A stretch of 64,000 bases of DNA, taken from assembly GCF_040222815.1 (NCBI RefSeq), contig NZ_JAVKCH010000015.1:372001-436000 (forward strand), in the 5' to 3' direction. Positions 52,267-62,391 of the stretch are shown piece by piece; within the stretch, counting starts at the first letter, position 1; each line of letters starts with the position of its first letter. This DNA comes from Imperialibacter sp040222815 (GTDB taxonomy: Bacteria > Bacteroidota > Bacteroidia > Cytophagales > Cyclobacteriaceae). Under the pieces are notes generated by a model. The model was not told where the DNA came from and did not search any database. It saw only the letters and a list, made by a program, of their open reading frames with translations. The position numbers were made by a program, and so were the translations under genes.

Positions 52267-54183
52267 TTAGTTGCCAAATTTCAGCTCTATCTCGTCGAGG
52301 CTGCTGTTAGATCCAACCATGGTAACGATGTCACCCACCCGCAGCCGGGTGTAGCCGTGTGAAATGATCATTTGTCCGGCACGGCGCATAGAAAGAATGA
52401 TGACCTCGGGGGGCAGACGAAGGCTCCGAAGTGGGAGTCCGTGAAGATCCGGGTTGCGAATAACAATGTCCCTAGTGTCCTGTCCATGCTCCATTCCAAG
52501 CAGTAAGCTCGTTGCCTGGGGTGAGCGCACAAAATGGTCAAGCAAGCTTACCATGGCTGTGGACGGGTCGATCACTTTCACTCCCAGGTGAACAAATTTG
52601 TCGAGGTTGACCCTTTCATTCAGGCGCACAACCACCTGTTTTGTCCCTATTTCTTCGTAGACTATCTCACATATTCTATAGTTCTCCTCGTCAGACAGTA
52701 GGGTTACTATGGCGTCAAATTTTTTAGCATCGATCCCCTCAAATAGCTTTTTGTCAATCTGAGTAACAAAATGAAGTTTAATGCCGTCAGGCACTTCCAC
52801 ATCCTTTTGATCACTCAACGTAATCATCTCTACTTTCCAGCCTTTTTCCATTAGCTGTCGTGAAAGGGCCAATGATTGGCTTTCGTAGCCAAAAATAAGG
52901 GCGTCCATTACGCCATCAAACCTGGGAACATCCGCTCTGCTTTTGTTTTCACCTACCAGGTCGATGGCCCAGCGCACGAATGGCGGGCCCACAAGTTGGT
53001 TGATAACTATGATGGCAATAATGAGTACTGCAAAATCTTCCCCCCACCCGGGAAACTGGTTGGCGATAACGGTTGCCAGACCAAGCGCTACCCCAGCCTG
53101 AGCAATGTATGGCATCCAAACCACCTTCAGAAACCTGTGCGGGTCTCCGGCCAGCATATTCCCCGCAAGGGCTCCCACCGTGGTTGCGAGCAGTCGGATA
53201 ACAAAAAAAAGCAGCGCAATTCCCCAAACCTCCGCCAGTACAGGCAAGTCCATGGAAGCTCCCGTGAGTGTGAAAAATGCCACGTATACAGGCGTTCCTA
53301 CTTCGTGGAGAATTTTAAGAAACTCTGGTCTGTAGTTGGAGTAATTGGCTACGTAAAAACTCCCAACGAGGCAAATAAGCAGCGGCTCCAGGTACAACCC
53401 GTGCCCTGTAAGCTCTTCGCTCCATACCAAAATGTGATGCGACAAAAAGTAAACCAGGTATCCCAGGGCTAAAATGAGAATGGTTTTGACCAGGTGCTTG
53501 ATTCTCAGCTTTAAAAATGCCTCAAGTCCCTTGCCCACAAGAAAGCCCCCGACAAATGAAACGATCAGTTCAATAACAATAACCAGCAAGCTTGTGAGCT
53601 CAAAGCTATCACCATGCGCAAGTGTTTTTGCCACGGCCAAAATAATGGCAAACATCACAACCACTACAAAGTCCTTCACAATAGTGACACCAAGAACGAC
53701 CTGAGTAAAAGGCCCCTTCGCTCTCAATTCATTAACGATAGCTATTACTGAAGCCGGAGAGGGCGTAACAAATATGACCCCCGTAAGCAACGAAACCGAT
53801 AATTTGTCACCTAGTGAGAGCTCCTTCATAAAGGGGATCATCTCGGCGAGAAAAAACACAAGACCCCCACTTGCCAGAAAAGTGATGGCCGTTTGGGCAA
53901 AAGATTGAATCTTAATGCTCCGCAGCTTGCTCCGCATTTCGTTGAGATAAAGCTCTGAACCTGCGGCAAATGCGATATAAGCCAGGGCCGTCTCACTGAT
54001 GAAGCTTAGTTGTACTTTGGCTATCTCTGGGATGAGGTTGAGCACGTAGGGCCCGGCCAAAACGCCAGTGATCATGAGCCCGGAAATCAAGGGCAAATGA
54101 ATTTTTTGGAATTGGCGGGCTATTTGATTGGAGGACACGGCAACCAGGGCAAAACCCGCAATCAAAATGAGCATTTGTATCAT
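52267..54183 (-). CDS. CPA2 cation/proton antiporter with TrkA domains
   Basis: A 638-residue protein starting at MIQMLILIAGFALV (the TTG at 54201 overlaps the promoter). The membrane part (about residues 1-385) has 12-13 helices with GVIFVTPSPASVIAIVNEL near 145. A TrkA_N/RCK domain (about 400-520; FDGVMDALIFGYESQSLALS) and a TrkA_C domain (about 535-635; LPLRSLRLPPEVIILSMRR) follow. KefB-type proteins exchange K+ or Na+ for protons under nucleotide control. A -7 box is 15 bases before the start. Confidence 0.88.
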   Translation of the reverse strand: MIQMLILIAGFALVAVSSNQIARQFQKIHLPLISGLMITGVLAGPYVLNLIPEIAKVQLSFISETALAYIAFAAGSELYLNEMRSKLRSIKIQSFAQTAITFLASGGLVFFLAEMIPFMKELSLGDKLSVSLLTGVIFVTPSPASVIAIVNELRAKGPFTQVVLGVTIVKDFVVVVMFAIILAVAKTLAHGDSFELTSLLVIVIELIVSFVGGFLVGKGLEAFLKLRIKHLVKTILILALGYLVYFLSHHILVWSEELTGHGLYLEPLLICLVGSFYVANYSNYRPEFLKILHEVGTPVYVAFFTLTGASMDLPVLAEVWGIALLFFVIRLLATTVGALAGNMLAGDPHRFLKVVWMPYIAQAGVALGLATVIANQFPGWGEDFAVLIIAIIVINQLVGPPFVRWAIDLVGENKSRADVPRFDGVMDALIFGYESQSLALSRQLMEKGWKVEMITLSDQKDVEVPDGIKLHFVTQIDKKLFEGIDAKKFDAIVTLLSDEENYRICEIVYEEIGTKQVVVRLNERVNLDKFVHLGVKVIDPSTAMVSLLDHFVRSPQATSLLLGMEHGQDTRDIVIRNPDLHGLPLRSLRLPPEVIILSMRRAGQMIISHGYTRLRVGDIVTMVGSNSSLDEIELKFGN

Positions 54184-54198
54184 TGTCGATTCCTCAAT

Positions 54199-54206
54199 CA
54201 AACCTA
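54199..54206 (-). promoter_or_regulatory. Candidate -7 box of the CPA2 gene (TAGGTTTG)
   Basis: TAGGTTTG on the minus strand, 15 bases before the ATG at 54183, matches TAnnTTTG and overlaps the alternative TTG start. Confidence 0.55.
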
Positions 54207-54437
54207 GTCTTTAATATCAATCGAATACTTAAATAGAAGGTGTTGGAACCAAAAATTAGTCAAAAAAAGAGCATAAACCGTAATGAGATTTTTATTTTAC
54301 ACCAACTTTTGGTTAACCAATTTACCGTGAACAGGTTATCCTTCAGGAAAAACGATAGTGTCTTTTTCAAGACACATCTCATTTTGCCGCCAACAAGCGT
54401 TGGTTTCACTCGTTTGATCCTTAAAACACCTCTGGAC

Positions 54438-55205
54438 ATGAAGCATATCCTGTACACTTTTCTATTGCTGACCATCGTGAGCTGTGGTGCCGCCTCACCA
54501 GAGCAGGAAAACAGCAAGCCCATCAGTCATGCAAGTTTTGATGTGTTGCTAAAGAAGCACGTAAATAAAGACGGCTGGGTGAATTACGAAGGCTTCAAAG
54601 AAGACAGAGCGGATCTAAAGAAATACCTGGAACTGATTCAGAACAACGCTCCCAATGATAAGACCTGGAGCAAGAACGACAAGCTGGCATACTGGATCAA
54701 TGCCTACAATGCTTTTACCATCGAGTTAATCCTACAATACTATCCCCTGGAAAGCATCAAAGACATCGGCAGCAAAATTCAAATACCTTTTGTGAATACT
54801 CCCTGGGATATCAAGTTCATCAAAATTGGAGGAAAGGAGATGGATTTGAATAATATTGAACACGGCATTCTCAGAAAGGAATTCAACGAGCCCAGGATAC
54901 ATTTTGCCGTCAATTGTGCTTCCTATTCATGCCCAGTGCTAAGGGCCGAGGCCTACATCGGCGCAAAGATTGACCAGCAGCTAAAAGAGCAGGCCATTAG
55001 CTTTGTCAACGACGAGAGACGTAACAAAATCACCAGTACAAGCGCTCAGTTGTCAAAACTCTTCGATTGGTACAGCGGTGATTTCACTAAAGACAAGAAC
55101 CTGAAAGATTTTATCAATCAGTTTGCCAAAGTAAAGATCGCAGATAAAACCAAAGTCAGCTACATTGACTATGACTGGCGACTGAATGACTCAAAGGACT
55201 TTTAG
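54438..55205 (+). CDS. DUF547 lipoprotein
   Basis: A 255-residue protein starting at MKHILYTFLLLTIVSC, a lipoprotein signal with the lipidated Cys near 16 (an open GTG extension to 54240 is rejected). DUF547 (about residues 50-200) is seen in KLAYWINAYNAFTIELILQYYP, IEHGILRKEFNEPRIHFAVNCASYSCP and LFDWYSGDF. The Cys and His residues of the NCASYSCP region are conserved in the family, whose function is not known. It ends 31 bases before the convergent T9SS gene, with a shared terminator. Confidence 0.85.
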   Translation: MKHILYTFLLLTIVSCGAASPEQENSKPISHASFDVLLKKHVNKDGWVNYEGFKEDRADLKKYLELIQNNAPNDKTWSKNDKLAYWINAYNAFTIELILQYYPLESIKDIGSKIQIPFVNTPWDIKFIKIGGKEMDLNNIEHGILRKEFNEPRIHFAVNCASYSCPVLRAEAYIGAKIDQQLKEQAISFVNDERRNKITSTSAQLSKLFDWYSGDFTKDKNLKDFINQFAKVKIADKTKVSYIDYDWRLNDSKDF

Positions 55206-55236
55206 AAATGAGGTCGGCTCACCGCCGACCTCATTT
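55206..55236. terminator. Bidirectional terminator between convergent genes
   Basis: A perfect 13-bp stem (55206-55218 with 55224-55236) with a TCACC loop, followed by TTTTTAT on plus and by TTTCTAAAAG on minus. It begins right after the DUF547 stop and ends at the T9SS gene stop. Confidence 0.9.
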
Positions 55237-58200
55237 TTATCGCTTCAGAATCCGGGTTGAATACTGCCCCCCTTCCTTTTGGATAGTAAGGAGATAAACA
55301 CCACTTGGCAGGTCTGCCATATCAATCCTTGCGGCTCCTATCACCTCCGTTTGTGCCTTCAAAAGCTTTCCCGACAAGTCTGTTAACCGAATATTGAATG
55401 GCCCAATTTTGCCTGCCTCCGACGTAACATTAACCACCGCCGTAGTTGGGTTGGGGTAAACTTTAACATTTTGTTTCAAATCATCGGCTACAGAAAGCAC
55501 TTCTGTGAGAATAATGGCGGTGCTTTGCTTGTTGTTGGTTTCATCTTTCTCTTCGATCAAGCTCTCTTCATCAACCACGGCAATTATAAAATACTCCCCG
55601 GCTGGCATAATCACCATGTCAAATGTGCCCGAGGCAGTTTGCTCTGCTCCATCCTCCATCTCTTCAAAAGCTACCGCACCTAAAAACTCATCCACGAACG
55701 AAAGATTTTCGTCCTCTGAAAGGTAAAAACTTACCTCAAAAGCACCTTCAGTGGGATCGTCGGAATCGTTAGAAACGGTGGCCCCAACGGTAATTTCTTT
55801 AGCGCTCTGAGAAGCAGGGACATTCAGGTCAGTAATGGTAAGGTCTGCAAAGCCCTTTTCTGGCGTTGATACTGCAAGCGAGGTTGTTTTTGAGGAAACT
55901 TCAAGCACATCGTTCACTGCATACAAGCGGTATTTATAGTCTGTCAATTCAAGCACGGCATCATCTGTAAATTCCGTGACATCGGCTTCCAACTCCGTCA
56001 GTGTAGTAAACGCTCCGGCTCCTACCGCCCTTTCCACAACAAAGGCAGTTTCCCTCGAAGAGTTGTCTGTCCATGAAAGTACCACTTTGCGGCCCGTTGC
56101 CTTATCGAGTGTGAGCACCGAGGGTGCCTCAAGAGGATCAAGCGTTTTGATTTCCACAACCTCGGTGTAGTCCGATTCACCTTCGGCATTAATACCTTTT
56201 ACTTTATAGAAATAAGTTGTCGATGGAATTAAACCTACGTCATCAAAGGAAACTGTGTCGGCACCAATTGAACCAAGTGTGATAAACTGGTCGTTGTCGT
56301 CCGATCTTTGAATTTCAAAACTCTCTTCATCATCCGAATTGTCGATCCAATCGAGTGCTATTGACACTGAAGAGTTAGCTACCACGTTAAGTCCGGTGGG
56401 CGCTTCAACCGTAAACTCCGTCGTTGTTATTTCCACCACATTGCTATAATCGGAATCGCCATTTTTGTTGGTGGCTGCCACCCGGAAGAAATATTTGGTT
56501 GCTTCGGTGAGTCCTCCGCTGGTGTAACTAGAGGCATTGACCGGCAAGTCTTTAATCTTAGTGAAAGTGGTGCCATTAGTTGACCTTTCGACAAAAAATC
56601 CAGATTCATCGATCGCATTGTCTTCCCAGCTCAGTTTTACTTCTGAGGGTCTGGCCTCGGCGGTAAGAAGTGTGGGGGCTACTGGCGGATCTTTGCCAAT
56701 AATAGCGCCGGCGATTCCACTTACGCTCAGTAAATCAAAGCCAGGAGAGGCCCCTCCTAAATCCAGTCCAACCACTTTTATGGCTATCACAGGCTCCTGA
56801 AAATTTATCGTTTCCAGGTCGAAAGTAGTTGTGACATTGCTGCTGTTAGTACCTATCGCTGTGCCAATAAAAGAGAAATCAACCCCATTGGCACTGACAT
56901 ACACATTGGCATATTCGTTGACTCCCTCACATTCCCTGATGAATATATCGTCCTGACCAGGGGCATTGATAATCACGTTGTCGGTAAACTCAACTGTGAC
57001 GTACGACCCCAGGGGCAAGCTCACAAAGGTGTCGGTATTTCCATTGACATTGGTCGGAGCCAAAAGCCTCCTGTTGGTGAAAAAAGCATCACACTCTCCG
57101 CCATACAAGCCTGTGAAATCAGGGTTGGTATTGCTGTAATAGGAGTCTATCACGCCGTCAGAGAACTCAATGCCTGTGCTTACATAAACCCCTACATGGT
57201 CTTCAATCGTTAGGGTGTTTGCTTCAGCTCCTTTTGTCACCTTGAGGGTCACATTGAACTTACCGGAAGTATTATAAACAACAACTGGATTCTGACTGCT
57301 CGAAGTCGAAGGTGTTCCTCCTTCGAAAGTCCACGCCCAAGAGGTAGCACCTCCTGTTGATATGTCTGTGAACTTGATTTGATTGCCTACAAAAACAGTG
57401 GGCGTGTTGACCTTGAACTTCGCCTTCAAAGTTGAGTTGTCAGCGGTAACCGTCACATAGTTGGCTTTCAATATTTTATTCTGCTCCCCTTCTTTAAACA
57501 CCACCAACTCTACATCAAATGAGCCAGTCGTTTCATATTTTACTGTCGGATTCAGTTCCGTTGAAGCGGAAGGCGTGCCCCCTTCGAAAAACCAGATAAC
57601 CGACTCCGGCATCCCTTTGGAGGTGTTTGTAAACTTCACGGTGTTGCCTTGCACCACTGTTTGGATATCGGAGGTAAACAGCGCTTCAATTGGCCCATCA
57701 TCTACCGGCCCCACCTGCACGTAGCCCTCAATCGTTTTGGTTGACGTTGCTCCGCTGGCATTTTTTGAAATAAGGGTCACTGTGTAGGCACCGTCGGTAG
57801 CATAGGTTACTGATGGGTTTTGAGAAGTTGAGGTCGCCGGTGTTCCCCCGTCGAAAGTCCAGGCCCAGGAGGTTGCTCCCTTCGACCTGTCAAAAAACTC
57901 CACAGCAGTGTTTTTCTCAGTAGCTCTGTTCTTAGCTACAAAGTTTGCTGAAAGTGCCGACTGTCCGGCAAAAATTGAGCTTGAGTAGAGGCCTCTGCCG
58001 TGAGTGGCTGCGATGACTTCAAAGTCTGAGTCCCTCATCTGAAGCATATCCACCCTCACATTGGCAAGGCCATTACTGAACTGCGCCCACGTTGGTGAGG
58101 CAGCTGAAACGCTTTTGGTACCCCAAATTCCCATATCAGTGGCGAGGATGACCTCGTCAAAGTTAGTCGGATTGAACAATGCCCAACGAACGGGCATATC

Positions 58201-60381
58201 GGGCAGGTTGCCTTCCCGGGCTGCCCAGGTAGTGCCACCATCGGCGGAATACCATATGGATGTTACTCCGTAGTTAGAAAATGTAACCAGTAGTTGGTTT
58301 TCGCTCCCTCCTATTTCAATACAGGAAATCCACCCGTTAGGGAAGTTTGGCCCGGTGATTTCGGTGACCACAGGTGCCGACGTATTGGCCTTGGCAACCT
58401 TAAAAACCCGGCCGCCGGCCGTACCAACGAATAAGGTAGTGGATGTGCGTGTGTGGGGCGACACCTTAAGATTGGATGCTTTTGTGCCAAGCGCAATCGT
58501 CAAGTCGCTTCGTATAAACCCTGTGGCTCCTTTAATGAACCTCGCTATTGTACCATCGGTCGCTGCCGAATAAAGGATATTGTTCTCATCGTCGTAGTCG
58601 GCCGGATTGATAAAGTGGCCTGTGGCCTCATCGCTGGCAATGGATGATGTAGTGCCCCAACTGTCGTTTGTAAACGTGTAGTCGTTGAACACGTAGGCAG
58701 CTATCTGGTTGGAACCATCGGTTTGATCGATAAAACAATAGGCACCGTCGCCCCCGCTCACTTCATCCGTAGCATTGATGCCAGCAGCCTGAAAACGCTG
58801 CGTGCCGTTGTCCTGGGCTCCTGCCAAAAAGTAGCTTTTGGCTTTGTCGGGGTGGATGGCACCTGCATAAAACTGCGTGACATTGTAGTTGTTGTTGCGT
58901 GCCACAATCTTATCGGTATTTGCCGGATCCGAGAAGTCGTTGGTCCAGAAAACCCCACCATCAGTGCCAAAAACTATTTCTGTGGAGCTGCCGGGTTTGA
59001 AGTGAATGGCGTGCTGGTCGGCATGTACATAAGAATAAGGCTTACTGCCCATATTGGCGTTGTTCGACCATTTAGAAATCTGCTTCCAGGTTTGCCCGGC
59101 ATCGGTACTCCTGAAAAGGTTGATGGCACCAATCACTACTGTGCTATCTTTGGCCGGATCCACCGCTGAAATAAGGTCGTACCAAGCCTGACCTCTTGTG
59201 AAGTCAGCCGGTTCAATGCCGTTATCGTCGTCATCTGGCAAAGCCATATTCACCCAGGTTACGCCTGCATCGGCCGTGCGCTTCATCTGAAATATTTTGT
59301 TGTCGCTTTCGATGAGGGCATATACTACACCGCTGGCTGACGGAGCTACGCCCAGCTCAACCCTGCCGTCGCCTCCTGACGTATAAGCTGTTGTCCAGGT
59401 AGTTCCATTTGTCGATTTCAGGATCCTCCCTCCCCCTTCTCCAAAGCTGGCCGATGTAGTACCAACCCACAAACCTCCATCAGCTGCAATTTCTATGTCG
59501 GCCACCCCCGGAGGATAGCTTTGACCCGGCACATTGGTTAATACCTGGGTAAATGACGTGCCGCCATCAGTCGACCGGTAAAGCCCCTCGCTACTTCCCG
59601 CAAAGACTCCTTCGTGGAACCTTTTCACCACGCCCACATATAACTCGCTGAGCCCGTTGGCGTTTCTCACCACCAAATCATTCACATAATAAAAATCTTT
59701 AGATTGCTCCAGCTGTGTCCAGGTAGTGCCACCATTGGTTGATTTCCATATCCCGTGCCCTCTTACGCTACTAGATCCTCCGGCAGTAAAGCCTTCTCCG
59801 GTTCCTACATAAAATACCTGTTTGTTATTTGGGTCATAGGCAATTGAACTCACTGCCAGGTTGCTCCAGAAGTCATTCACCTTAGTCCACGATGACGAGG
59901 CGCTTGAGATATCATTGTTGAACCAAAGACCACCAGAAATGCCAGCAGCCCACACTTTCTTACCTGTGGCGTCGTTGGGGTCCCACATAAGTGCCCGGGT
60001 GCGTCCGCCTACATTGTTTGGCCCACGTTCTACCCACGGAGCCGTGGACTCTCCCGGCAGGGTGCCGTAAGTCCTGGCATTTTTAGTTGCATCCATTATA
60101 CCGGGCAATTTTTCAGGAGTAGGCCTTTTCAACTCCGGATCCATCGTCATCAAGAACTCCTGCTGCATCCTAAGGTCTGGCCTGTCTCGCTTCTTTTCTT
60201 CCCCAACACCCTCGCATGCCTGGTCAGATTTGCTGATCATTGAATAAGGATGCTCCCTTATGAACGCTTCATATGTGATCCGTGAATCAATTGGCCGATT
60301 TTCCTCTTGAACAAAAAGGACGGTTGAGCCTACAAAAAATAAAAATAACAGGCCATTGAGATAGTGCTTCCTCTTTATCAT
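55237..60381 (-). CDS. Large T9SS-secreted multidomain protein
   Basis: A 1714-residue exported protein. After the signal peptide (residues 1-24) comes a beta-propeller of sortilin/VPS10-like repeats (about 110-800; STDGGTSFTQV, SADGGTTWAAR). Three PKD-like domains follow (about 810-890, 895-980, 985-1065; SWAWTFDGGTPAT and TSWAWTFEGGTPST), then a carbohydrate-binding-like domain (about 1070-1230), three fibronectin type III domains (about 1235-1510), a CARDB-like domain (about 1515-1635) and the type IX sorting domain (NVKVYPNPTTAVVNV near 1640, ending RILKR). It is exported and probably surface-bound or released. No catalytic residues are evident in the propeller. Confidence 0.9.
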   Translation of the reverse strand: MIKRKHYLNGLLFLFFVGSTVLFVQEENRPIDSRITYEAFIREHPYSMISKSDQACEGVGEEKKRDRPDLRMQQEFLMTMDPELKRPTPEKLPGIMDATKNARTYGTLPGESTAPWVERGPNNVGGRTRALMWDPNDATGKKVWAAGISGGLWFNNDISSASSSWTKVNDFWSNLAVSSIAYDPNNKQVFYVGTGEGFTAGGSSSVRGHGIWKSTNGGTTWTQLEQSKDFYYVNDLVVRNANGLSELYVGVVKRFHEGVFAGSSEGLYRSTDGGTSFTQVLTNVPGQSYPPGVADIEIAADGGLWVGTTSASFGEGGGRILKSTNGTTWTTAYTSGGDGRVELGVAPSASGVVYALIESDNKIFQMKRTADAGVTWVNMALPDDDDNGIEPADFTRGQAWYDLISAVDPAKDSTVVIGAINLFRSTDAGQTWKQISKWSNNANMGSKPYSYVHADQHAIHFKPGSSTEIVFGTDGGVFWTNDFSDPANTDKIVARNNNYNVTQFYAGAIHPDKAKSYFLAGAQDNGTQRFQAAGINATDEVSGGDGAYCFIDQTDGSNQIAAYVFNDYTFTNDSWGTTSSIASDEATGHFINPADYDDENNILYSAATDGTIARFIKGATGFIRSDLTIALGTKASNLKVSPHTRTSTTLFVGTAGGRVFKVAKANTSAPVVTEITGPNFPNGWISCIEIGGSENQLLVTFSNYGVTSIWYSADGGTTWAAREGNLPDMPVRWALFNPTNFDEVILATDMGIWGTKSVSAASPTWAQFSNGLANVRVDMLQMRDSDFEVIAATHGRGLYSSSIFAGQSALSANFVAKNRATEKNTAVEFFDRSKGATSWAWTFDGGTPATSTSQNPSVTYATDGAYTVTLISKNASGATSTKTIEGYVQVGPVDDGPIEALFTSDIQTVVQGNTVKFTNTSKGMPESVIWFFEGGTPSASTELNPTVKYETTGSFDVELVVFKEGEQNKILKANYVTVTADNSTLKAKFKVNTPTVFVGNQIKFTDISTGGATSWAWTFEGGTPSTSSSQNPVVVYNTSGKFNVTLKVTKGAEANTLTIEDHVGVYVSTGIEFSDGVIDSYYSNTNPDFTGLYGGECDAFFTNRRLLAPTNVNGNTDTFVSLPLGSYVTVEFTDNVIINAPGQDDIFIRECEGVNEYANVYVSANGVDFSFIGTAIGTNSSNVTTTFDLETINFQEPVIAIKVVGLDLGGASPGFDLLSVSGIAGAIIGKDPPVAPTLLTAEARPSEVKLSWEDNAIDESGFFVERSTNGTTFTKIKDLPVNASSYTSGGLTEATKYFFRVAATNKNGDSDYSNVVEITTTEFTVEAPTGLNVVANSSVSIALDWIDNSDDEESFEIQRSDDNDQFITLGSIGADTVSFDDVGLIPSTTYFYKVKGINAEGESDYTEVVEIKTLDPLEAPSVLTLDKATGRKVVLSWTDNSSRETAFVVERAVGAGAFTTLTELEADVTEFTDDAVLELTDYKYRLYAVNDVLEVSSKTTSLAVSTPEKGFADLTITDLNVPASQSAKEITVGATVSNDSDDPTEGAFEVSFYLSEDENLSFVDEFLGAVAFEEMEDGAEQTASGTFDMVIMPAGEYFIIAVVDEESLIEEKDETNNKQSTAIILTEVLSVADDLKQNVKVYPNPTTAVVNVTSEAGKIGPFNIRLTDLSGKLLKAQTEVIGAARIDMADLPSGVYLLTIQKEGGQYSTRILKR

Positions 60382-60500
60382 AAGGGGTCGGGTTAGTAAA
60401 ATTCCAGTTTACAGTAAAAATCAATGCAACAAATTACTAGGTTTAAGGCCAATAAGAAATACTCCAAAAAAAGTATTTACGAAACTCTAATTTGTACGAA

Positions 60501-61085
60501 ATGAAGTCACTTTGTGTGTTTTGTGGTTCTGCTGAAGGAAAAGACCCTCAGTTTGTGGCCCAGGCCGAAATTTTCGGAAAACTAATGGCCAGCCAAAACA
60601 TTGAACTCATTTATGGCGGGTCGCAAATTGGCATCATGGGCGCTGTAGCCAATAGCTGTATGAAAGCAAGTGGAAAGGTCACAGGAGTCATCCCAAATTT
60701 TCTGGCCAGCAACGAGATCGCCCACACGGGGGTTACCAAACTTGTTAGGGTGGAGTCGATGCATGAGAGGAAGACCATCATGTCGCAACTTTCAGAAGGA
60801 TTTGTCGCATTGCCTGGCGGATTTGGTACGCTGGAAGAGCTTTGCGAAATACTCACCTGGCGTCAACTGGGGCTCATTCATGCCCCTATTGGCATCCTCA
60901 ATGCTAACGGATACTACGACTATCTGCACCAGCTCTTCGCTCACATGACGGTGAATGGTCTGCTTAAAAAAGTGAATTTCGACTTTGTGATCTGGGAAAG
61001 TGACCCAGCCCGTCTGCTCGATAAAATGGTTGCAGCAGCCGGTGAAATCTCTGCCCGGAAGCCGTCAGGCCTCAATAAGTCTTGA
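60501..61085 (+). CDS. LOG-family protein
   Basis: A 194-residue Rossmann-fold protein of the LOG family (cytokinin-activating phosphoribohydrolase-like; TIGR00730). It starts at MKSLCVFCGSAEG (a TTG three codons upstream is possible). The motifs are LIYGGSQIGIMGAVANSCM near 40, SMHERKTIM near 85 and LPGGFGTLEELCEILTW near 105. In bacteria the substrate is usually AMP or a related nucleoside 5'-phosphate. It converges on thrC with 4 bases between stops. Confidence 0.9.
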   Translation: MKSLCVFCGSAEGKDPQFVAQAEIFGKLMASQNIELIYGGSQIGIMGAVANSCMKASGKVTGVIPNFLASNEIAHTGVTKLVRVESMHERKTIMSQLSEGFVALPGGFGTLEELCEILTWRQLGLIHAPIGILNANGYYDYLHQLFAHMTVNGLLKKVNFDFVIWESDPARLLDKMVAAAGEISARKPSGLNKS

Positions 61086-61089
61086 AAGC

Positions 61090-62391
61090 TTAGTTCATCA
61101 AGAAGCTTTTCAAAGCATCGAGGCTGGCTTCCATTTTCACTGACTTTTTGGGTTTTGCCATCGTCTCCTTCAACACTTCGGGGATTTCCACTTTTCCACC
61201 AAGCACTTTGTCAACCACGTCGTAGAACTTAGCGGGGTGGGCTGTCGCTATAAATACTCCCGTCTTGCCTGAGTGGTTTTTCAGATAGTCTCTCGCTCCC
61301 AAATAGCCAATGGCACTATGTGGGCAAAGCAGGTATTCCTCTTTTTCAAAGACCTCCTTCATGGCCTGCGACGTTTGAGCATCAGTATACCAAGCTCCTG
61401 AAATGTCCCGGTTGATCTTATCGTAACTTCCTCCATACAATGCCTGTACCCTCGGGAAGTTGCTTGGGTTGCCCACATCCATGGCATTGCTGATGGTTTT
61501 CACAGAAGGCTTTGGCTGAAACTTTTCCGTTAGCAAGTAATCGGGCACGATATGATTGGCATTGGTAGCAGCTACAAAGTGGTCGATAGGCAATCCCATT
61601 TTCTTTGCAATAAGGCCTCCACACAAATTGCCGAAATTGCCTGATGGCGTGCAGAAGAAGACTGGCTTGCCATCGCTGTGCAACATCGAACAGGCGTAGT
61701 GGTAATAGAACGATTGAGGGATCAGCCTCGCTATGTTGATAGAATTGGCTGACGTGAAGTGGCGCACGTTGTTCAGCTCTTTGTCGAGGAAAGCCTGCTT
61801 CACCATACGCTGGCAGTCGTCGAACGTGCCATCAACCTCCAGCGCCTTCACATTTTGGCCTATAGTTGTCAGCTGCTTTTCCTGAATTTCACTCACCTTT
61901 CCGCTTGGGTACAAGATCACCACATTAATGCCAGGAACACCCAAAAAGCCATGAGCCACTGCACTACCTGTATCGCCAGAGGTAGCGACAAGGATGGTGA
62001 TTTCCTTTTGCTTTTTCTCCAAAAAATGGCCCATTACCCGGCTCATGAACCTGGCACCAAAGTCTTTGAAAGCCAGCGTAGGCCCATGAAAAAGCTCCAA
62101 CCCAAAAATATTGTCTTCTACCTGATGAAGCTCTATCGGAAAATTCATGGCGTCATAAATGATCTTCTCCAGGTCTTTTCTTCCTATTTCATCACCAATC
62201 AAGGTATCCGTTACATCCAAGGCCATCTCCTGAAAAGACATATCCTCCAGCCCTTCGAAAAACTTGGCAGAAAGTGCCGGAATGGCTTTTGGCATATAAA
62301 GCCCATTGTCGTCGGGCAGGCCCTTAAAAACCGCCTCTTCAAAACTTACTTCGGGAGATTGCTTGTTAGTGCTGTATAACTTCATTTTCAA
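61090..62391 (-). CDS. thrC: Threonine synthase
   Basis: ThrC converts O-phosphohomoserine to threonine using pyridoxal phosphate. The 433-residue protein begins MKMKLYSTNKQSPEVSFEEA, has the PLP lysine in GPTLAFKDFGARF near 103-115, ATSGDTGSAVAHGF near 135 and FCTPSGNFGNLCGGLIA near 240. The length is usual. Its ATG overlaps the thrB stop by 4 bases, so it is the last gene of thrA-thrB-thrC. Confidence 0.95.
   Translation of the reverse strand: MKMKLYSTNKQSPEVSFEEAVFKGLPDDNGLYMPKAIPALSAKFFEGLEDMSFQEMALDVTDTLIGDEIGRKDLEKIIYDAMNFPIELHQVEDNIFGLELFHGPTLAFKDFGARFMSRVMGHFLEKKQKEITILVATSGDTGSAVAHGFLGVPGINVVILYPSGKVSEIQEKQLTTIGQNVKALEVDGTFDDCQRMVKQAFLDKELNNVRHFTSANSINIARLIPQSFYYHYACSMLHSDGKPVFFCTPSGNFGNLCGGLIAKKMGLPIDHFVAATNANHIVPDYLLTEKFQPKPSVKTISNAMDVGNPSNFPRVQALYGGSYDKINRDISGAWYTDAQTSQAMKEVFEKEEYLLCPHSAIGYLGARDYLKNHSGKTGVFIATAHPAKFYDVVDKVLGGKVEIPEVLKETMAKPKKSVKMEASLDALKSFLMN

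Noticed and set aside
61082..61113. A long inverted repeat at the stops of the LOG and thrC genes.
   Set aside because: The pairing needs a bulge and no T tract follows on either strand, so I do not call it a terminator.
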